From contig CAUYLG010062960.1 of assembly GCA_963573385.1 (NCBI GenBank), positions 1-64,000 of the forward strand: a stretch of 64,000 nt of DNA, read 5' to 3'. The stretch's first letter is position 1. Every line of letters begins with the position of its first letter. The notes under the pieces were generated by a model. It worked only from the letters and a program-made list of their open reading frames with translations. It did no database searches and was not told the origin of the DNA. Below are positions 1 through 13,060 of the stretch, one piece after another. The stretch is from Cacajao melanocephalus. Lineage: Eukaryota; Chordata; Mammalia; Primates; Pitheciidae. The position numbers were made by a program, and so were the translations under genes.

Positions 1-380
1 CAAACAAACAAAAAAAGCTGTGAAAATGGCCTTGGAGCATTATCTTTAGTTACTTGAAGAGTTTCTAGTTTTTTTAAAATACAGTTTATGTTAAAATAAT
101 TTTTATTAATTTAGAGAAGACAATCAATGTCTGTGAGAAAACGGACTTTCTTTTGGATTTTCTTTTTGTGGTCATTGTGAGTGATTGATTTTTCCTTTTC
201 TTAGTTTCACATTCTTCTTTGTTCTAAAACTTAGACTGACATCTAGCTTTGACAATCATAGTATGTTTTATTTTCCTGAGGGGGGAATAACTTATAATGC
301 TGTTTAGTTTTGTACTATTGGTGTGTTGGTGAATTTTTAAACTGTGTGCTAACTGCAATAAATTATATGAACTGAGAATT
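1..380 (+). other. Putative end of a 3' UTR exon (partial gene)
   Basis: The stretch is AT-rich and free of interspersed repeats. It ends in a canonical AATAAA hexamer at 357-362, followed within 25-45 bases by a GU/U-rich stretch (about 381-405). That arrangement is what defines a mammalian cleavage and polyadenylation site. No open frame of note runs into it, so if it is transcribed it is non-coding 3' UTR. The coding part would lie before the window. I cannot name the gene from this sequence. It could also be an intergenic AATAAA by chance. Confidence 0.5.
357..362 (+). promoter_or_regulatory. Polyadenylation signal AATAAA
   Basis: An exact AATAAA hexamer is bound by CPSF in functional sites. 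Cleavage would be expected about 10-30 bases downstream (370-390). The downstream sequence is TTCTTGTGTGTATTTTTTAT, which fits a CstF-binding GU/U-rich element. This is the best-formed signal in the first 10 kb. Confidence 0.55.
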
Positions 381-3168
381 TCTTGTGTGTATTTTTTATT
401 GTGCTTATACAGTATATAGATTCTAAATATGTATCATACATGGCATCTTTAATATCTATTCTGTTCAGAGTTTATGAGATTATTAGAATGCCTTAAATCA
501 CTCAAATGGGAAATGTGTGAACATTCTAGTCACTTAAGATACTAAATGCACATTTTAAAAATGTGACCCATTTTCACAATCTAGATCAAGAAGGTTGAGG
601 TAATTCCCTAGAAACCTATGAATCATGAAACTACATGGCAGCACAGGTTTTTAAAAGTACACTGTACAACTACTAGTCCATATACTGTAAGTCACTTTTC
701 ATGTGCAATTTTATCCTCAGTTGATTGGTCAAATCTATTCTCCTGTGTTCCTGGTTTAAGTGGAAAATTGAAGGAGACCGGATGTTTTAATCTGGAAGAC
801 TGTTGGCTAATGACTGGAATTCTAGGCAATTGAATTAGCAGCATGCAATTGTTCACGATTAACCACGTACATGCTTTTTGTTGCTGGGAGAGCTCGAAAG
901 TTCCCAGGTTTTAATTCTCGAGTTTTAATGTAAACATGTAATTAAGTACGTGGACCACTAAAAGAACTCTGTTCCCTATTTTTTGTGATTGTCTCAACTT
1001 GATGCTTGTCTAGGTGGGTACACGTCAGGGTGAGAAACTGCTGGTTGAGCTGGGTAGTGAATTGACAGAACACTCACACACGTGGATGATAACTGTAGAG
1101 GAATTGTCTCGAACAACCCTAAGTGCAAGCAGTCAAGCAGCGGGCACGGAGAGGTTTTGTAAATCTGAGATTGTCTCTAACTTCCAACCTTAAATATAGA
1201 TAGGACTATGAAATTTTATGTTGTTACTGTCAAAAGTAAACTATGTTTATATTCGATGGCCTGTAGTAAGGTCAACATTTTTAACCTCTACAGAAGTGGG
1301 GTATAAGGTCGGAAGTTTGAAAATGTACCATTTACGAACTACCTGGCGGCTTTGGATAGGAATCCACAGGGATTTTGTCATGAAGTATATAGTAACATAA
1401 TTTGGAATCCTAATGTCACCCTCCCCCCCTTTGTTTTTGTTTTTTTTTTTGTTGTTGTTGCTAAAACAATTTTTAAAGTAAGCAACTCACCCTTGGTTTT
1501 AACCTCCCAAACATTGTTTCTTGTGAAAGGGGAATATACATTCGACCCCCATAGAATGTCTTGGGTAGTTATAAGCTTATAAAAAAGGGAGGGGGGCACT
1601 TTTTATTTTCAGTTCCTATAGTAACTGGTCAAAGTATCTCAAAGCTCCTAAAGATGTTGAGCGTTTACTTGACAATTTAGTTTTATGAACTAACATCTAA
1701 TTTTAAGTGAGGAACATTATCTCAACAGTCTTAACTGGATATGCTTATAAAAATAACATTTTGACATGATTTGGAAGAAATAACTTCTTAAAACATTCTT
1801 TGCAAAACTACAACAGAATATTAATTACACAAACTGCCACATTTGATAAGGGAAATGAAGGAATAATTTATTTGCCACATTTAAAAAAGGAAATTAATTT
1901 GTCATGTAATCATGTCGGAAACCATTAAAATTGATCCCTCCTTTGACATCTGGCTGATCCATAAGTATATTTTAAATATGTAGTTTTGTGTACTTTTGAA
2001 AACTTCTCTTTCCTTGAGATAGATAACCCATTATGCCCTGGATTGATGTGAGTCTAGCATTGTGTGTTAGGTGTACCCTAGAGAATATCCAAGAGGTATA
2101 AAATGTTAAGGATACTAGTTTCGGATTTCCTTTCTGGTTAATTATGTTATCAGATTAATAGGTGAATCAAATAGAGTTTTTCTTTAACAGACTTGTTATG
2201 AAGATCTACAAACAGGTTATTGAAAGGTTGGAAAAAGAGGAACACTATATTAACATTTTAGAACAGTTAACATTAAAATGGCTCATTTTCCAAGTAAATC
2301 ATTTAAACTACCATCAAAAAATCCTTTTTGTTGTTTTACCAAGAAGTGGCACTACTTAAAAAATCTCCCAACTTCCAATTGTTACTTATGAAACACACAT
2401 GGACTACATAAAAGCTTGACTCAAGAAATCCCATTGTACAGATTAGAATTTTTTTTTAATGATCTTAAGACCTCAAAATTTCCTGCATGGCATGACTATT
2501 TTATTTCTATAATGCTTAAAGCATTCTTTGATTTCCACTATAATGAGGGAAAGTTTCACATGCTCTGACTAGGAAACTGAGATAATTTTAGATTTTAATT
2601 TGTAGATACTGACCTAAATTTTTGTTATAATTGTTTGTTGCAATGCTTGGATTTGCTGAGAAGGTACAGTGAGTCGAGTGTGAATTTGAAATGCAGCAAA
2701 GAAAAGCTCCTTCCTTTTCACTGAAATGACTCGACATTAAAATGCTAAAGATACCATCTTTAAAAATAAAGCAATAGTTTCATTTTTTAAAAGCAAATAG
2801 CTTTTAGGAGTTTCATTTTGGCTGTAGTCCAAGTTTTTTACACTGACAGGATTTTGTCCCTTATGTTAAAATTTTTCCACCTTTGCCTACAAAAACACAG
2901 CAAAATATCTTTTTATATGATCCCTTGGTCTAAAATATAAAACCATCTATCTTTTGACTTCCAGTAGGTCTACCTCCATAAAAAGGAATATTTTATGTTT
3001 TTAGGACCTCCACCCTTGCTATGTTTCCTTAGTATTCTGAAAGGATAGCTAAAGCATCAGATCTTGATGACACGGGAGGCTTTTAGAAATATTCATTTTC
3101 AGAGACACTTTAGAAATTAGACTTTCAGTATTTTTGCAAACCAAGTCCTTAGAAAATCTTTGCTAATT

Positions 3169-3226
3169 AACTTTTGTAATTTCTCATGAAAGAAGCTAAC
3201 TTGTGTAATTTCTCGTGAAAGAAGCT
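3169..3226 (+). repeat. 29-bp tandem duplication, two copies
   Basis: Copies lie at 3169-3197 and 3198-3226, directly abutting. They differ at two positions (TTTT/TTGT and CAT/CGT). The unit ends in GAAAGAAGCT. This is a simple local duplication rather than a transposon. Confidence 0.9.
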
Positions 3227-4893
3227 AAACTCCAAATTTAAAACACTGTAATAAGAAAGGGTGAGGTCATAGAAATGAAACAATGACATGAAAAGTGGGC
3301 TTCTTTTTAAGTCTAAATATAATGTATCTGCTTACACTAAATAAATTGTTGAATTAATCATCCAGGTAATTCAGGCTCATAGGATAGTATTTGTCTAAAA
3401 ATATTCAAGTACTTAAAATAAATCAGCATTTTTTTTTTGAGAGGGATGAATTATCCAGGTAACTCTCCTGATTTGATTCTAACATTCACTGATTTACTGT
3501 GCATCATAATTCCTAGGTTTCTGTGATCATGGTACTTTTCTTTAGCTGTAGGTAGTTTACAAAAAAAAGAAAAAATTCTTTCAAAACCAAAATATTTCTT
3601 GCGTTTTGGGGCACTTATGGCCAAATAAGGTATCTCGTTTTCTAATCTTTGGAAATGGGTTTGCAGTTAAGCTTGCGATTTGCTATAGGAGGCATTCTCT
3701 CTAGTTAGTTTGGCAGGAAAGGAGTGAAAACCCAATTTGGCTTTAAAATGCAGCACATTAGTCAGTAGCAGTTTCAGTGAGGATATTTAGAGTGGCTTTG
3801 AGAGGCCGTGTGACACCCATAGAGAGTCCATTCACGGAAATGACTTATTTACAGTTTGTTATCATCTCTGTAGTTAATCATTAAATCAAGTAGCTTTTAT
3901 TAAAAGTCAATATGTGTGGTTAATATGACTACATAGGAATTTTTAAAAGTCATATTGCCCCAAATATTCACATTTGTGAAGGGTATATTTGTAGTTAATA
4001 TGAAGCGGAGTGTGGAAAATGTATTTGAATATTGGTAAACATTTATAGGACAGATTAAACTTGTTTCAATACAGAATGCATATACAATGGCATGAACTTG
4101 AAAGAACAGCATCACCTTATTTATGGATGCTATGCCAAACCAGAGGTAACTTTTGATATGTAGCAGCTTGAAAGGATATATGTTTATCATGTATGATTTA
4201 TAAATATATATTACTTAAAACCGTAAAACAGGACACATTCATTTTATTTTAAAAGTCATATTTCGTGCAGTTTACCTTTGAGAGGGCTATTAAAGACCCT
4301 TTTTTGTATGTCTAATGCTCTGAAATGATCTTTGATTAAAGTAAGAGCATTTAGATTTTTCATCTGACTCTTAAAATTTGTTTTTGAAAACAGCCTCAAA
4401 ATATACACATACCTTTTCTGTGGACCATGTCTTTGGAACTATATCATGTAAATGAGCTGTTTGCTAATACTGAAATGACAATTACCTGTTTACTAGACAG
4501 CAATGCTTCTTAAGGATGTCTATTTGGACAATTTTTGGAAAAGCACAATAGTACAATAATTAAGACATTTAAGAAAAGCAGTCGTTGTTTGTGAGCCATA
4601 GTTACCACAGATGTCACTGCCAATGATTTGCATTTAGTGTAAAAAAAATCCATTTTTTTTCTAATTTATAATTGTTCCTGAATGTCACTTAAAATCTTTA
4701 TGAAGTAGAAGAAATTTGAGCATAGAACCATACCTCAAGAAAATCCAATTTATGAAAGTTATTTTTATAACTACCTGTCTTTGAGAAAGGTCTCATGCTG
4801 AAGCATGTGACGGGGGAGAAATGGTACAGGGTTATATTCAAAGCATAGTCATTATCCACGAGCCCTTAGCATAAAATTTGTTTAAGATCTCTT

Positions 4894-4912
4894 CAAAATC
4901 TCTGAGATTTTG
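4894..4912. repeat. Perfect 9-1-9 palindrome
   Basis: The arms CAAAATCTC (4894-4902) and GAGATTTTG (4904-4912) flank a single T. It could extrude a very short hairpin or bind a dimer, but chance is also plausible in 64 kb. Confidence 0.85.
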
Positions 4913-5490
4913 CAACTGAATAAACCGAAAGAAACTGAAGTCTGGCAGATGGACTATTCCTTTGGGTTCTGATTTTTGTTGAGATGCAAACTAAAATTCA
5001 TACTTTACAGTCGCTTCTCTATGTTTCTCAATGTCCTTTTATTTACTATAGGAGGGTACATTTTATGCATCAAGTGATTTTGACACCATTGCACAACTGA
5101 ATTTTCAAGCCAAGTTTGTTTTTGGGTCTGACTTTCTACCATTCTGAAAAAATCGAAACAAATTTAAAATGAACACTGTATTTGAAATGGGCCCTATTTA
5201 CCACCGGGTATCAGCAAACTGCATATTTCCACGGAGGGAGGGTTGAGCATGCAGATGAAAGAGCTGAGGCATTTTCCGGGGGTTCATGACAATAAACGAC
5301 ATGGAATTGGATGAAATCCTTAGGTTAAAAGAAAAAAATAAATTAGGGACTATGTTGGGTCACAATGAAGTTTTGCTTTTCATAGTAAGTGTGAAGTCTA
5401 GAAAATGTGGTGATTTCTCACATTCTATTTATATGTTATTTTACTTGAGGGATGTCTCAAAGCAGTACTAGAATCACTTCTGTGCAAAAA

Positions 5491-5507
5491 GGGGGAGGGA
5501 GGGAGGG
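5491..5507 (+). other. Canonical G-quadruplex motif
   Basis: The sequence GGGGGAGGGAGGGAGGG has four G-runs of at least three separated by single A loops. This is the most stable class of intramolecular quadruplex by the usual G3N1-7 rule. It sits in otherwise AT-rich DNA about 5.1 kb beyond the polyadenylation signal. Confidence 0.85.
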
Positions 5508-6837
5508 TTTGTCATCGTTTATTCAGTTTGCTTTGTAAAGGTGCTTATCTTGCAGTAAAAATAATATTTTAGTCAAAATATGACAGGTGGTTTGTAGGCT
5601 TGACCAGCATGGAAGGATTTTAAGTAATTGGCGTGTTTCTGTTTAAAAGTCAGTCAAGTAACACCCTCAAAGACTAAGGCAATCAATCCTCCTTTTGTTA
5701 TGCCTATTCAGCAGTACATATATGCTTTTTTCTCTCTCCTAACAGAACAGAACGTTTAAGCCTTATAACCAAAAACAACTCCAAGCTTACATCTGTATCC
5801 TGAATTTTTAAATTTTCATTCTGACCTGGTTGCTTTTGAAATAATTTCTATTACTCAAATTATAAAAATCCAGTGGCCAGAAAGGCCCAGTTGTTTTCCA
5901 TGATTTGAAGACCTACGGTGTATGTCTGATCGTCTTCCCTTACAGACTGCTGCATCACATGTTTTTCCAGAGACAGGTAGAAAATCACAAAAACTTAGAA
6001 CTGGAAGGGGCAAAAGTGACTTCTGGTTCATTCATCCTAAAAGTGGAGGAGCAGGCACGGGGAGGTGAAGGGGTTCAGAGCTCTTTACAAATATTTCCTA
6101 CCTTCCCCAAACCTTTGCTATCTATCATTTTAGAGATGAGATTTTGCCGTGTTTAGAGGCACACAAAGGCTGAATTCTTTGCTCTGGGCACATCTTTGAT
6201 CAAGTCTGAATCTGAAATCAACATTCTGGTTATGCCTAAGTGATACAATTTGCATTATGCAAATCTCTATTTACCATGATTACACGTACCATTGTCTGCG
6301 ATCTATGTTTACCAATGGAATCTAAGATTGGAATGGCACTATTTCTTTTCCTGACTTGACCCTATCAACTATTTAAAAAATACATACAGCAGAACGTTCT
6401 CTGAGGGTATCAAAAGAAGGCATCTTTTGGCCCATCTCCTTCCGGCTCACTAAGAGCTAAAACCCTGTCAGGCTCCTCCTGACCCACCCGCCCTCCCTTT
6501 CTGCTTCCAACTACGAAAGAGTTGCTTGGGTTTCCAAAACATGTTATTTGTTCAACCACAACGAGGCACTGCTCCTTGCAGGCTAGTCACTGCAAGGACT
6601 GTCAGGGCTGCTGCTGGACGTGCGGGAGGGAAAGACGAGCATGGAACAAGGGCAACAGCCAGACGGGATCCTCAAAACTTGTCTGCTACTGAAATGGGAG
6701 AATTGAATATTTTCCCACTTAATTTGAACATTGGCCTTGGTTTCTTGGAATGTTTCTCACCCCCTCTCAGCATCGTCTACTGGAAAGAAGGCTCAAGAGA
6801 AAGTTGGGGAATATCTATCAGTGTAACACCTGAGGAA

Positions 6838-6975
6838 ACCCACCCTCATGCCCTCATTTCTCCATCTGTAAGACGAGCATAATCATACCTGTGTCACCTT
6901 TTTCTTTAGAATAACATGAAAATGCATATGCAAATGCATCAAGGTCTCAGAGAAAAGATGCTGTGCAAATTTGAG
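6838..6975 (+). repeat. MIR fragment
   Basis: The stretch carries the MIR core pattern CCTCATTTCTCCATCTGTAA followed by a degraded AATCATACCTGTGTCACC segment. MIRs are ancient tRNA-derived SINEs shared by mammals. Only the 3' half is recognisable. Confidence 0.65.
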
Positions 6976-9048
6976 GTGGCCTCACTATTACAATAATTTT
7001 TTTTTTTTGCACTCAGATGAAATTTTTCCTTATTCTAGAGCCTTCCTACCGACATGGACTTTTTCCAGTGTGGGTTTTTATGATTTAAATTCACCAAGTA
7101 CTAACAGTTTCAAGTTTATTTCAGTTTTAAGCAGGAAAGCAGTTTCTACATGAAATGTGAAAATGAAAATACCATAGTAATGAGAAAGATGCCACATCCT
7201 CAGGTGAGTTTTGTAGGCGTGTACGTGTTTAGGTATGCACAGCTCATATAACTTGTCATTGTATTTCTGGTTCTTTTCTCAAATCCCAAATCTCTCAAAG
7301 CCCTTTCTAATCTCTATCTGATTAACTAGTCCGAAGCCTAAGTTGGATATAGACATTTTTCCTCTTAAGGCTGAGGAAATGAAGACTGAAAGCTTTGGTT
7401 CATGTTTACTCTTGTATCTTAAGTATTTTTAAAAGTATGATGAATATATGTAGTAACAAACACGCACAGCTCCCCAGGGAGGCACGCACATTAAAATGAT
7501 TTACCCAGAGATTTAAATGATTTACTCCAGTCTCACCAGGAGAAGGTGACACATGCCAGGGCAGAGCTCGGAGCAACTCAACCTCAGGCCTCGCTTCAGC
7601 TCTGTGCTATTTGATGTGCTGGTGCAGCCCAGGTTGCGGTGCAGAGCAAATCTGTGGTTATACCGCATCACAGCAAAAAAATCCATCTGGAGGAAGACGC
7701 ACCTACTGAACGGCCACAGTGCAAAGCAAAGCAATGCTGCTGTGTGCAGTGATGCTTCCAAGAAAACTTTGAGGAGATATTTGCAGGGATCAAACTTAGG
7801 ACCCAACTTTTTCACGCAACAGGGCCAAGCACTGGATGGCTTCAGAATCCCCATTCAGCGCGTCCACTTTGCTCTTTGATGCAATGCCACTTCACAAAGG
7901 CATTCAAGCCACAGTCATCTATTTTTTTCCCTCTTTCTCTGCTCGCTACAATGACCCACATCTCCCTTTTTATTTTGTAATTTTTATAAGTTTTTAAGGC
8001 AATGACGATAATAATTCATGTTTGGTGAAATAATTCTTTTGGTTGGTATATTTCATAGTTTGGTCTCTAAAAAAAAGTTAAAAAACAACAACGAGAATCA
8101 AAAACAAACAACCCCCCCCCCAACTTCCCTCTGCTTGGTGCCATAGACAAGAGTCCAAAGGACATTAGCTGCTCCATTGCACACATTGGAAGGGAGAGTT
8201 TGCTGTGAGCTCAGTCCTTCTAATAGACTGGCAATTTTGTAAAAGGTTTGGAGAATTTTGTTTAACCATTTCTGCATGTGTTTTTAATGAGCTCATGATG
8301 GTGTGTAACAAAGGCCAGGTTGTGTGTTTTCCAGCACTCTCTGACCTGATTCCTCCCTGCTGACGTGGGGGGTGCGCACCTGTGCTTCTCTCCTGGCTCA
8401 CCTATGGGCGTCGAGGTGGTGGGGCCATCTCCGGGCCTGTCTTCACGCCAGGGATGAATCATGCAGTAGGCAGAGTGGAAGGAGTCTCTTTGTTGACAGC
8501 TTTCCATCTGGACTTTGGATATGGCTGATCGTTCATGTAGAGCCTCGGTGAGCTGGAAGGGGCTACACGAGTCAGCTCCTCCATAAGGGATCAGGGGTGT
8601 GTAAAACATCAGCAAAGAACTGCCCGGGATTTCATTCGCAAAGCTTAGAGAAGCATTTTATTCTCTGAGTTTCAGATAGCCAGGGTTGTGAATGTGTATG
8701 ACTGCAGCTTTGATAGGTCAGTATTTAATAGTCAATAGGATCATTTATAGCCTCGTTCAGATAATCCGACTGGAGTACACCTGAATAAATACATCAAGCT
8801 CTGGTGGCTAAAAGCTAACCCCTTTTAGTTTAATAATTAAAATAAACAGAGCTAGTAAGATGAATTTCAGTTTGTCATGCATAAATGTAAGAAGCTCCAT
8901 AAAGGATGGTGTTTTGTGATTCATATAGGAATATGATGGATGTATGATACGTTTTCCACAGCTATTTAAGAAAAAAAGATTATCTTAGTCATGGGGTAAA
9001 GTTATGTGAAGCATTGCGCCATCCAGGCTGTGTCTGGGCCAGTACAGA
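6976..9048. other. Unique sequence, no gene seen
   Basis: There is no clear repeat except a possible worn MIR near 7350-7400. Two overlapping open frames of 108-117 residues (7522-7879 on both strands and 8262-8615 on the minus strand) lack recognisable domains. A run of ten C residues lies at 8112-8121. Confidence 0.5.
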
Positions 9049-9090
9049 TTTTTTTTTTCTTTTTCTTTTTCTTTCTCTTTTTTTTTTTTT
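9049..9090. repeat. T/C low-complexity tract
   Basis: About 42 uninterrupted pyrimidines, mostly T with CTTT interruptions. No Alu or L1 body follows it, so it is not a visible retroelement tail. Confidence 0.85.
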
Positions 9091-10675
9091 GTGAAAGATT
9101 ACTTCTTGGCAAACTAGATATGCAAACGCCAGAATACAGTAAAACCACATTTAATTGGACCTACTTGCCAACTTCTTGAACACAGCTTGGATTATTCCAC
9201 TGGAGGCTGCTTCTGTTAAAAGCTGGGGGAGGAGGAAGTGGCATATTGACAAGACTTCAGATAATTTTTTTTCACTCGAAGTACAATTATGCAATGAGCC
9301 AAGTTTGGAAGTATTTTACTATGTTTAATAATTATTATTAAAGATATTGTAAAACATATGCATTTGTTAAGTGGAATGTAATGGGAGCAAAATCATGTCA
9401 TCAATTTTACTTTGGATTTATTTTCCCATTTTGTGTTTTATTTGACAGTCTTCCAAATCGATTCTAGCCAAAACCATGCACTCTAATATATATCATACTT
9501 GATATTAAAGTGAGAATGCGGGTCATTTATAGAATGTGAGTGAGAACAGTTTTCTTCTCTTACCCAGCCGATATGGAGCTGCCACCTCTGCTCAGGTAGC
9601 AACCGACACATGCCTTGTACACAGAAAGTAAAATAATAGGGGTCGAGAAATCCTCCACACGTTCTTCCTGATAGACGCTCCCAAACCCACATATCCCAGG
9701 GATTGTTCAATGGGAGATCAGGGCAAGGAGAAGGATATAACTGTTTCTTTATGTGTGTGTCTGTGAATCTAGAGGAACCAGACTTGTGTCTGGAAATGCA
9801 AGTGGGACGTGGGATTCACTGACAAGCCATCATTCTATCAGGTGAGTCCTGACTTCAGGCGGGGGATCCTAAAGGTGGCACCGCTATCCCTTGCCTGGAA
9901 CACCAAGGACTCATGACATCAATTTGTTTCACATCCTAAGCTTAAAACAAATTTATGTTGTTTTGACCGCCTCTTTTCCAAGGGGGAAAACTGCCCCTGA
10001 AACTGCACTCTTGGAAATTGAACAAAGGTGCCATCCCTGATGATTAGCAAGGTGCTCCGGATGGTTTGCGTCGAACTCCACCTGCTATGTGAAAACCCCA
10101 TGCTTTCCTCGCTTTCCCATTCAAGCTGCTTAGCAGTTGGGAACTCTTCTCCCAGTGTCGGTTGTGTGTTGCTTTGACTTCTGTGTGCCCTGCGATTTCA
10201 CTGTTTTCTTCTGCTCTGCCACAGCAAATGACCAGTGGGGGCAACCCGCTGATGGGAGGAAAAGGCCAGGTCCCTGCATCCATCTCAGCGCCCTGCAGCG
10301 GGCAGCCTGTCCTTTCAGGCAGGAGTTCTCAGCGGCATTCCTAGGTGTTTTGAATGTGTGCCCCGGGGCTGAGGGAAGCCTTGGGCAGCACTGTTGCTGC
10401 AGGAGGCAGGGGGGACTGGAGGGGATGGTAGCAGTGTGAGGCTTTCATGTGCAGAGGGGACATGAGGACATCTGGACAGCATCCCTGCGAGCAGAACTCC
10501 TGCTGCAGGCCTTTGAAAACCTGCTGCACCGGCCCCCAGCGCCTCGGAACTTTCTCCCTGGAGAATGCAGAAAAGCCAGTGCCCCTGATTTCTTAGACAT
10601 CTACCGCCTGGACACAGGCAGGGCTGCCCAGGAGCAGTGAGGTGCGGGGAGAGGCCCCGAGCACGTTCTGAAAAG
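9091..10675. other. Unique sequence, no gene seen
   Basis: Mixed-composition DNA becoming more GC-rich after 10,100. Overlapping open frames exist on both strands around 10,040-10,785, the longest 156 residues on the minus strand. No domain is recognisable, and opposite-strand frames of similar length argue for composition rather than coding. Confidence 0.5.
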
Positions 10676-10830
10676 TGCTTGTTCCTAAGAGCCTGGAACT
10701 GGGAGTGAGGAGTGACATGAATTCTGCCCTTAAGTCCTCTGCTAACTGGCTGTGCAGTCTTGAACAAGCGACTTCCTCTCTTCATCTTTCGAATAAACCT
10801 TTTGGGCCAAATGACTCGGAGGTTTTTTCC
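10676..10830 (+). repeat. MIR fragment
   Basis: It shows the MIR order of motifs: a GAGCCTGGAACTGGGAG start, a CTAACTGGCTGTGCAGTCTT middle that matches the MIR core, then a diverged CTTCCTCTCTTCATC segment. It accounts for the first part of the 181-residue open frame at 10675-11220. Confidence 0.7.
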
Positions 10831-11203
10831 AACTTTAAATATTTTTTTTTAACCTGTTTAACTGAAATGCTGATTGAACTTGGGCTGGGAACAAAGACAT
10901 CGTTTCTAATTGGAGTAGAAATGATGACTAATACACTGCTGGGGCTTCTGAGGCTCATGGGATCAAAGGCACACTCACTCATAAGGGAGGGCACAGACCG
11001 GGCTGTGGGCGTGTCCACCAGCCTTTGGGTTTTGATATCTGACTACAGTTATGCCCATGCATGCTGGCCATGTGCTAGCCACACGCCTCCTTGTCTTTGG
11101 TCAAGTCTAGTGGCTTTTGGGTTATTTGTATTTATTAATAGGAGAAACCTGAAAGATCCTGAGTACTTACGAGGCAGGAGCTTACCTAGTTCCATGCTCT
11201 GTC
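10831..11203. other. Unique sequence, no gene seen
   Basis: The rest of the 181-residue open frame crosses this stretch, but I see no splice structure, repeat or domain to support it. Confidence 0.45.
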
Positions 11204-11506
11204 GTGTTGTGTTGTTTTGAGATAGGGTCTTCCTCCGTCACCTAGGTGGAAGCTCAGTGGTGCAATCATGGCCCACTGCAGACTCAATCTCCCGGGCCCA
11301 AGGGATCCTCCCATCTCAGCCTCCTGAGTAGCTGGGACAACAGGCATGTGCTGCCTGGCTTTTTTTTTTTTTTTTTTTTTTTAATTTGTAGAAACAGGGT
11401 TTTGCCATATTTCCCAGGCTGGTCTCAAATTCCTGGGCTCAACTGATCTGCCTACCTTGTTCTCCCACTGTGCCGGGATTACGGGCACAAGCCACCAAAC
11501 CCAGCC
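11204..11506 (-). mobile_element. AluJ-type SINE, antisense
   Basis: Reading antisense, it has a diverged GAGATAGGGTCTTCCTCCGT tail-side start, the arm GCCTCCTGAGTAGCTGGGAC, a 23-base T run in the middle linker and a degraded end near CACCAAACCCAGCC. The divergence and TGGGCTCAACTGATC signature fit the old AluJ subfamily. Confidence 0.9.
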
Positions 11507-11540
11507 CAGTTCCATGGTTTTAAATAAAATGTTAAAACAC

Positions 11541-12539
<999 letters not shown>

Positions 12540-13060
12540 TATGTTCTCATATTAGTTAAAACTCTTTGGTTGCAAGGAAGAGAAATCCAACTTAAGTGAG
12601 TTTAAGCCAAAAAAGAATTTTATTATAAGGCTACTTGGATTCAATGGAATCCAAAAGAGGAATATGGATAGGCCGTGCAAGCAGCTAGAACTAGAAGCTC
12701 AAATGCTGTCTGGATTTGCTCTCCTCTCCTTGCCTCTGATTCTCTTTCTGCTGATTGGCATTTTCTATTCCTCAGTCCACATGGTGGAACAGGGCTGCCA
12801 ACTGCTTCTGCATTTACATGCCTTCATTTTCAGACACCCAGAGAGAGACTGACTTCTTTTGTCAGTTGTAGTTCCCAAATCCTGGGAGGAGGGCTCTGAT
12901 TGGCCCGTTTGGATCAGGTGCCCACCTCTTGACCAATGGTCAGTGCCAAGGGCGAGGCCCTTGTCGCAAAAGGCAGTCTCCCATGGTGCCATATTGAAGG
13001 CACCGCATATGTACAGGGGGCAGGGGAGCAGGGGAGACAGTTCCCCGGAATGTGGCTGGT
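12540..13060 (-). repeat. Ancient interspersed repeat, family not assigned
   Basis: The pattern is one I recognise from many human loci: a start like CTTTGGTTGCAAGGAAGAGA, a GCCAAAAAAGAATTTTATTA segment, then GGGCTCTGATTGGCCC and TTGACCAATGGTCAGTG near 12890-12940. I cannot place it in a family with confidence, so the strand is tentative. Confidence 0.5.

Larger units (their letters stand above)
381..6837. other. AT-rich, Alu-free unique flank
   Basis: About 6.4 kb with no Alu, L1 or LTR that I can recognise and no supportable gene. Short open frames are present (for example 3900-4190 on the minus strand and 5905-6156 on the plus strand), but none has recognisable domains. Contents worth noting are a 29-bp tandem duplication at 3169, a 9-1-9 palindrome at 4894-4912 and a G-quadruplex motif at 5491. 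The lack of young repeats beside a probable 3' UTR suggests either constrained downstream sequence or an extended UTR. Confidence 0.6.

Noticed and set aside
9049..9090. Poly-T as the tail of an antisense retroelement
   Set aside because: The sequence that follows is not Alu or L1.
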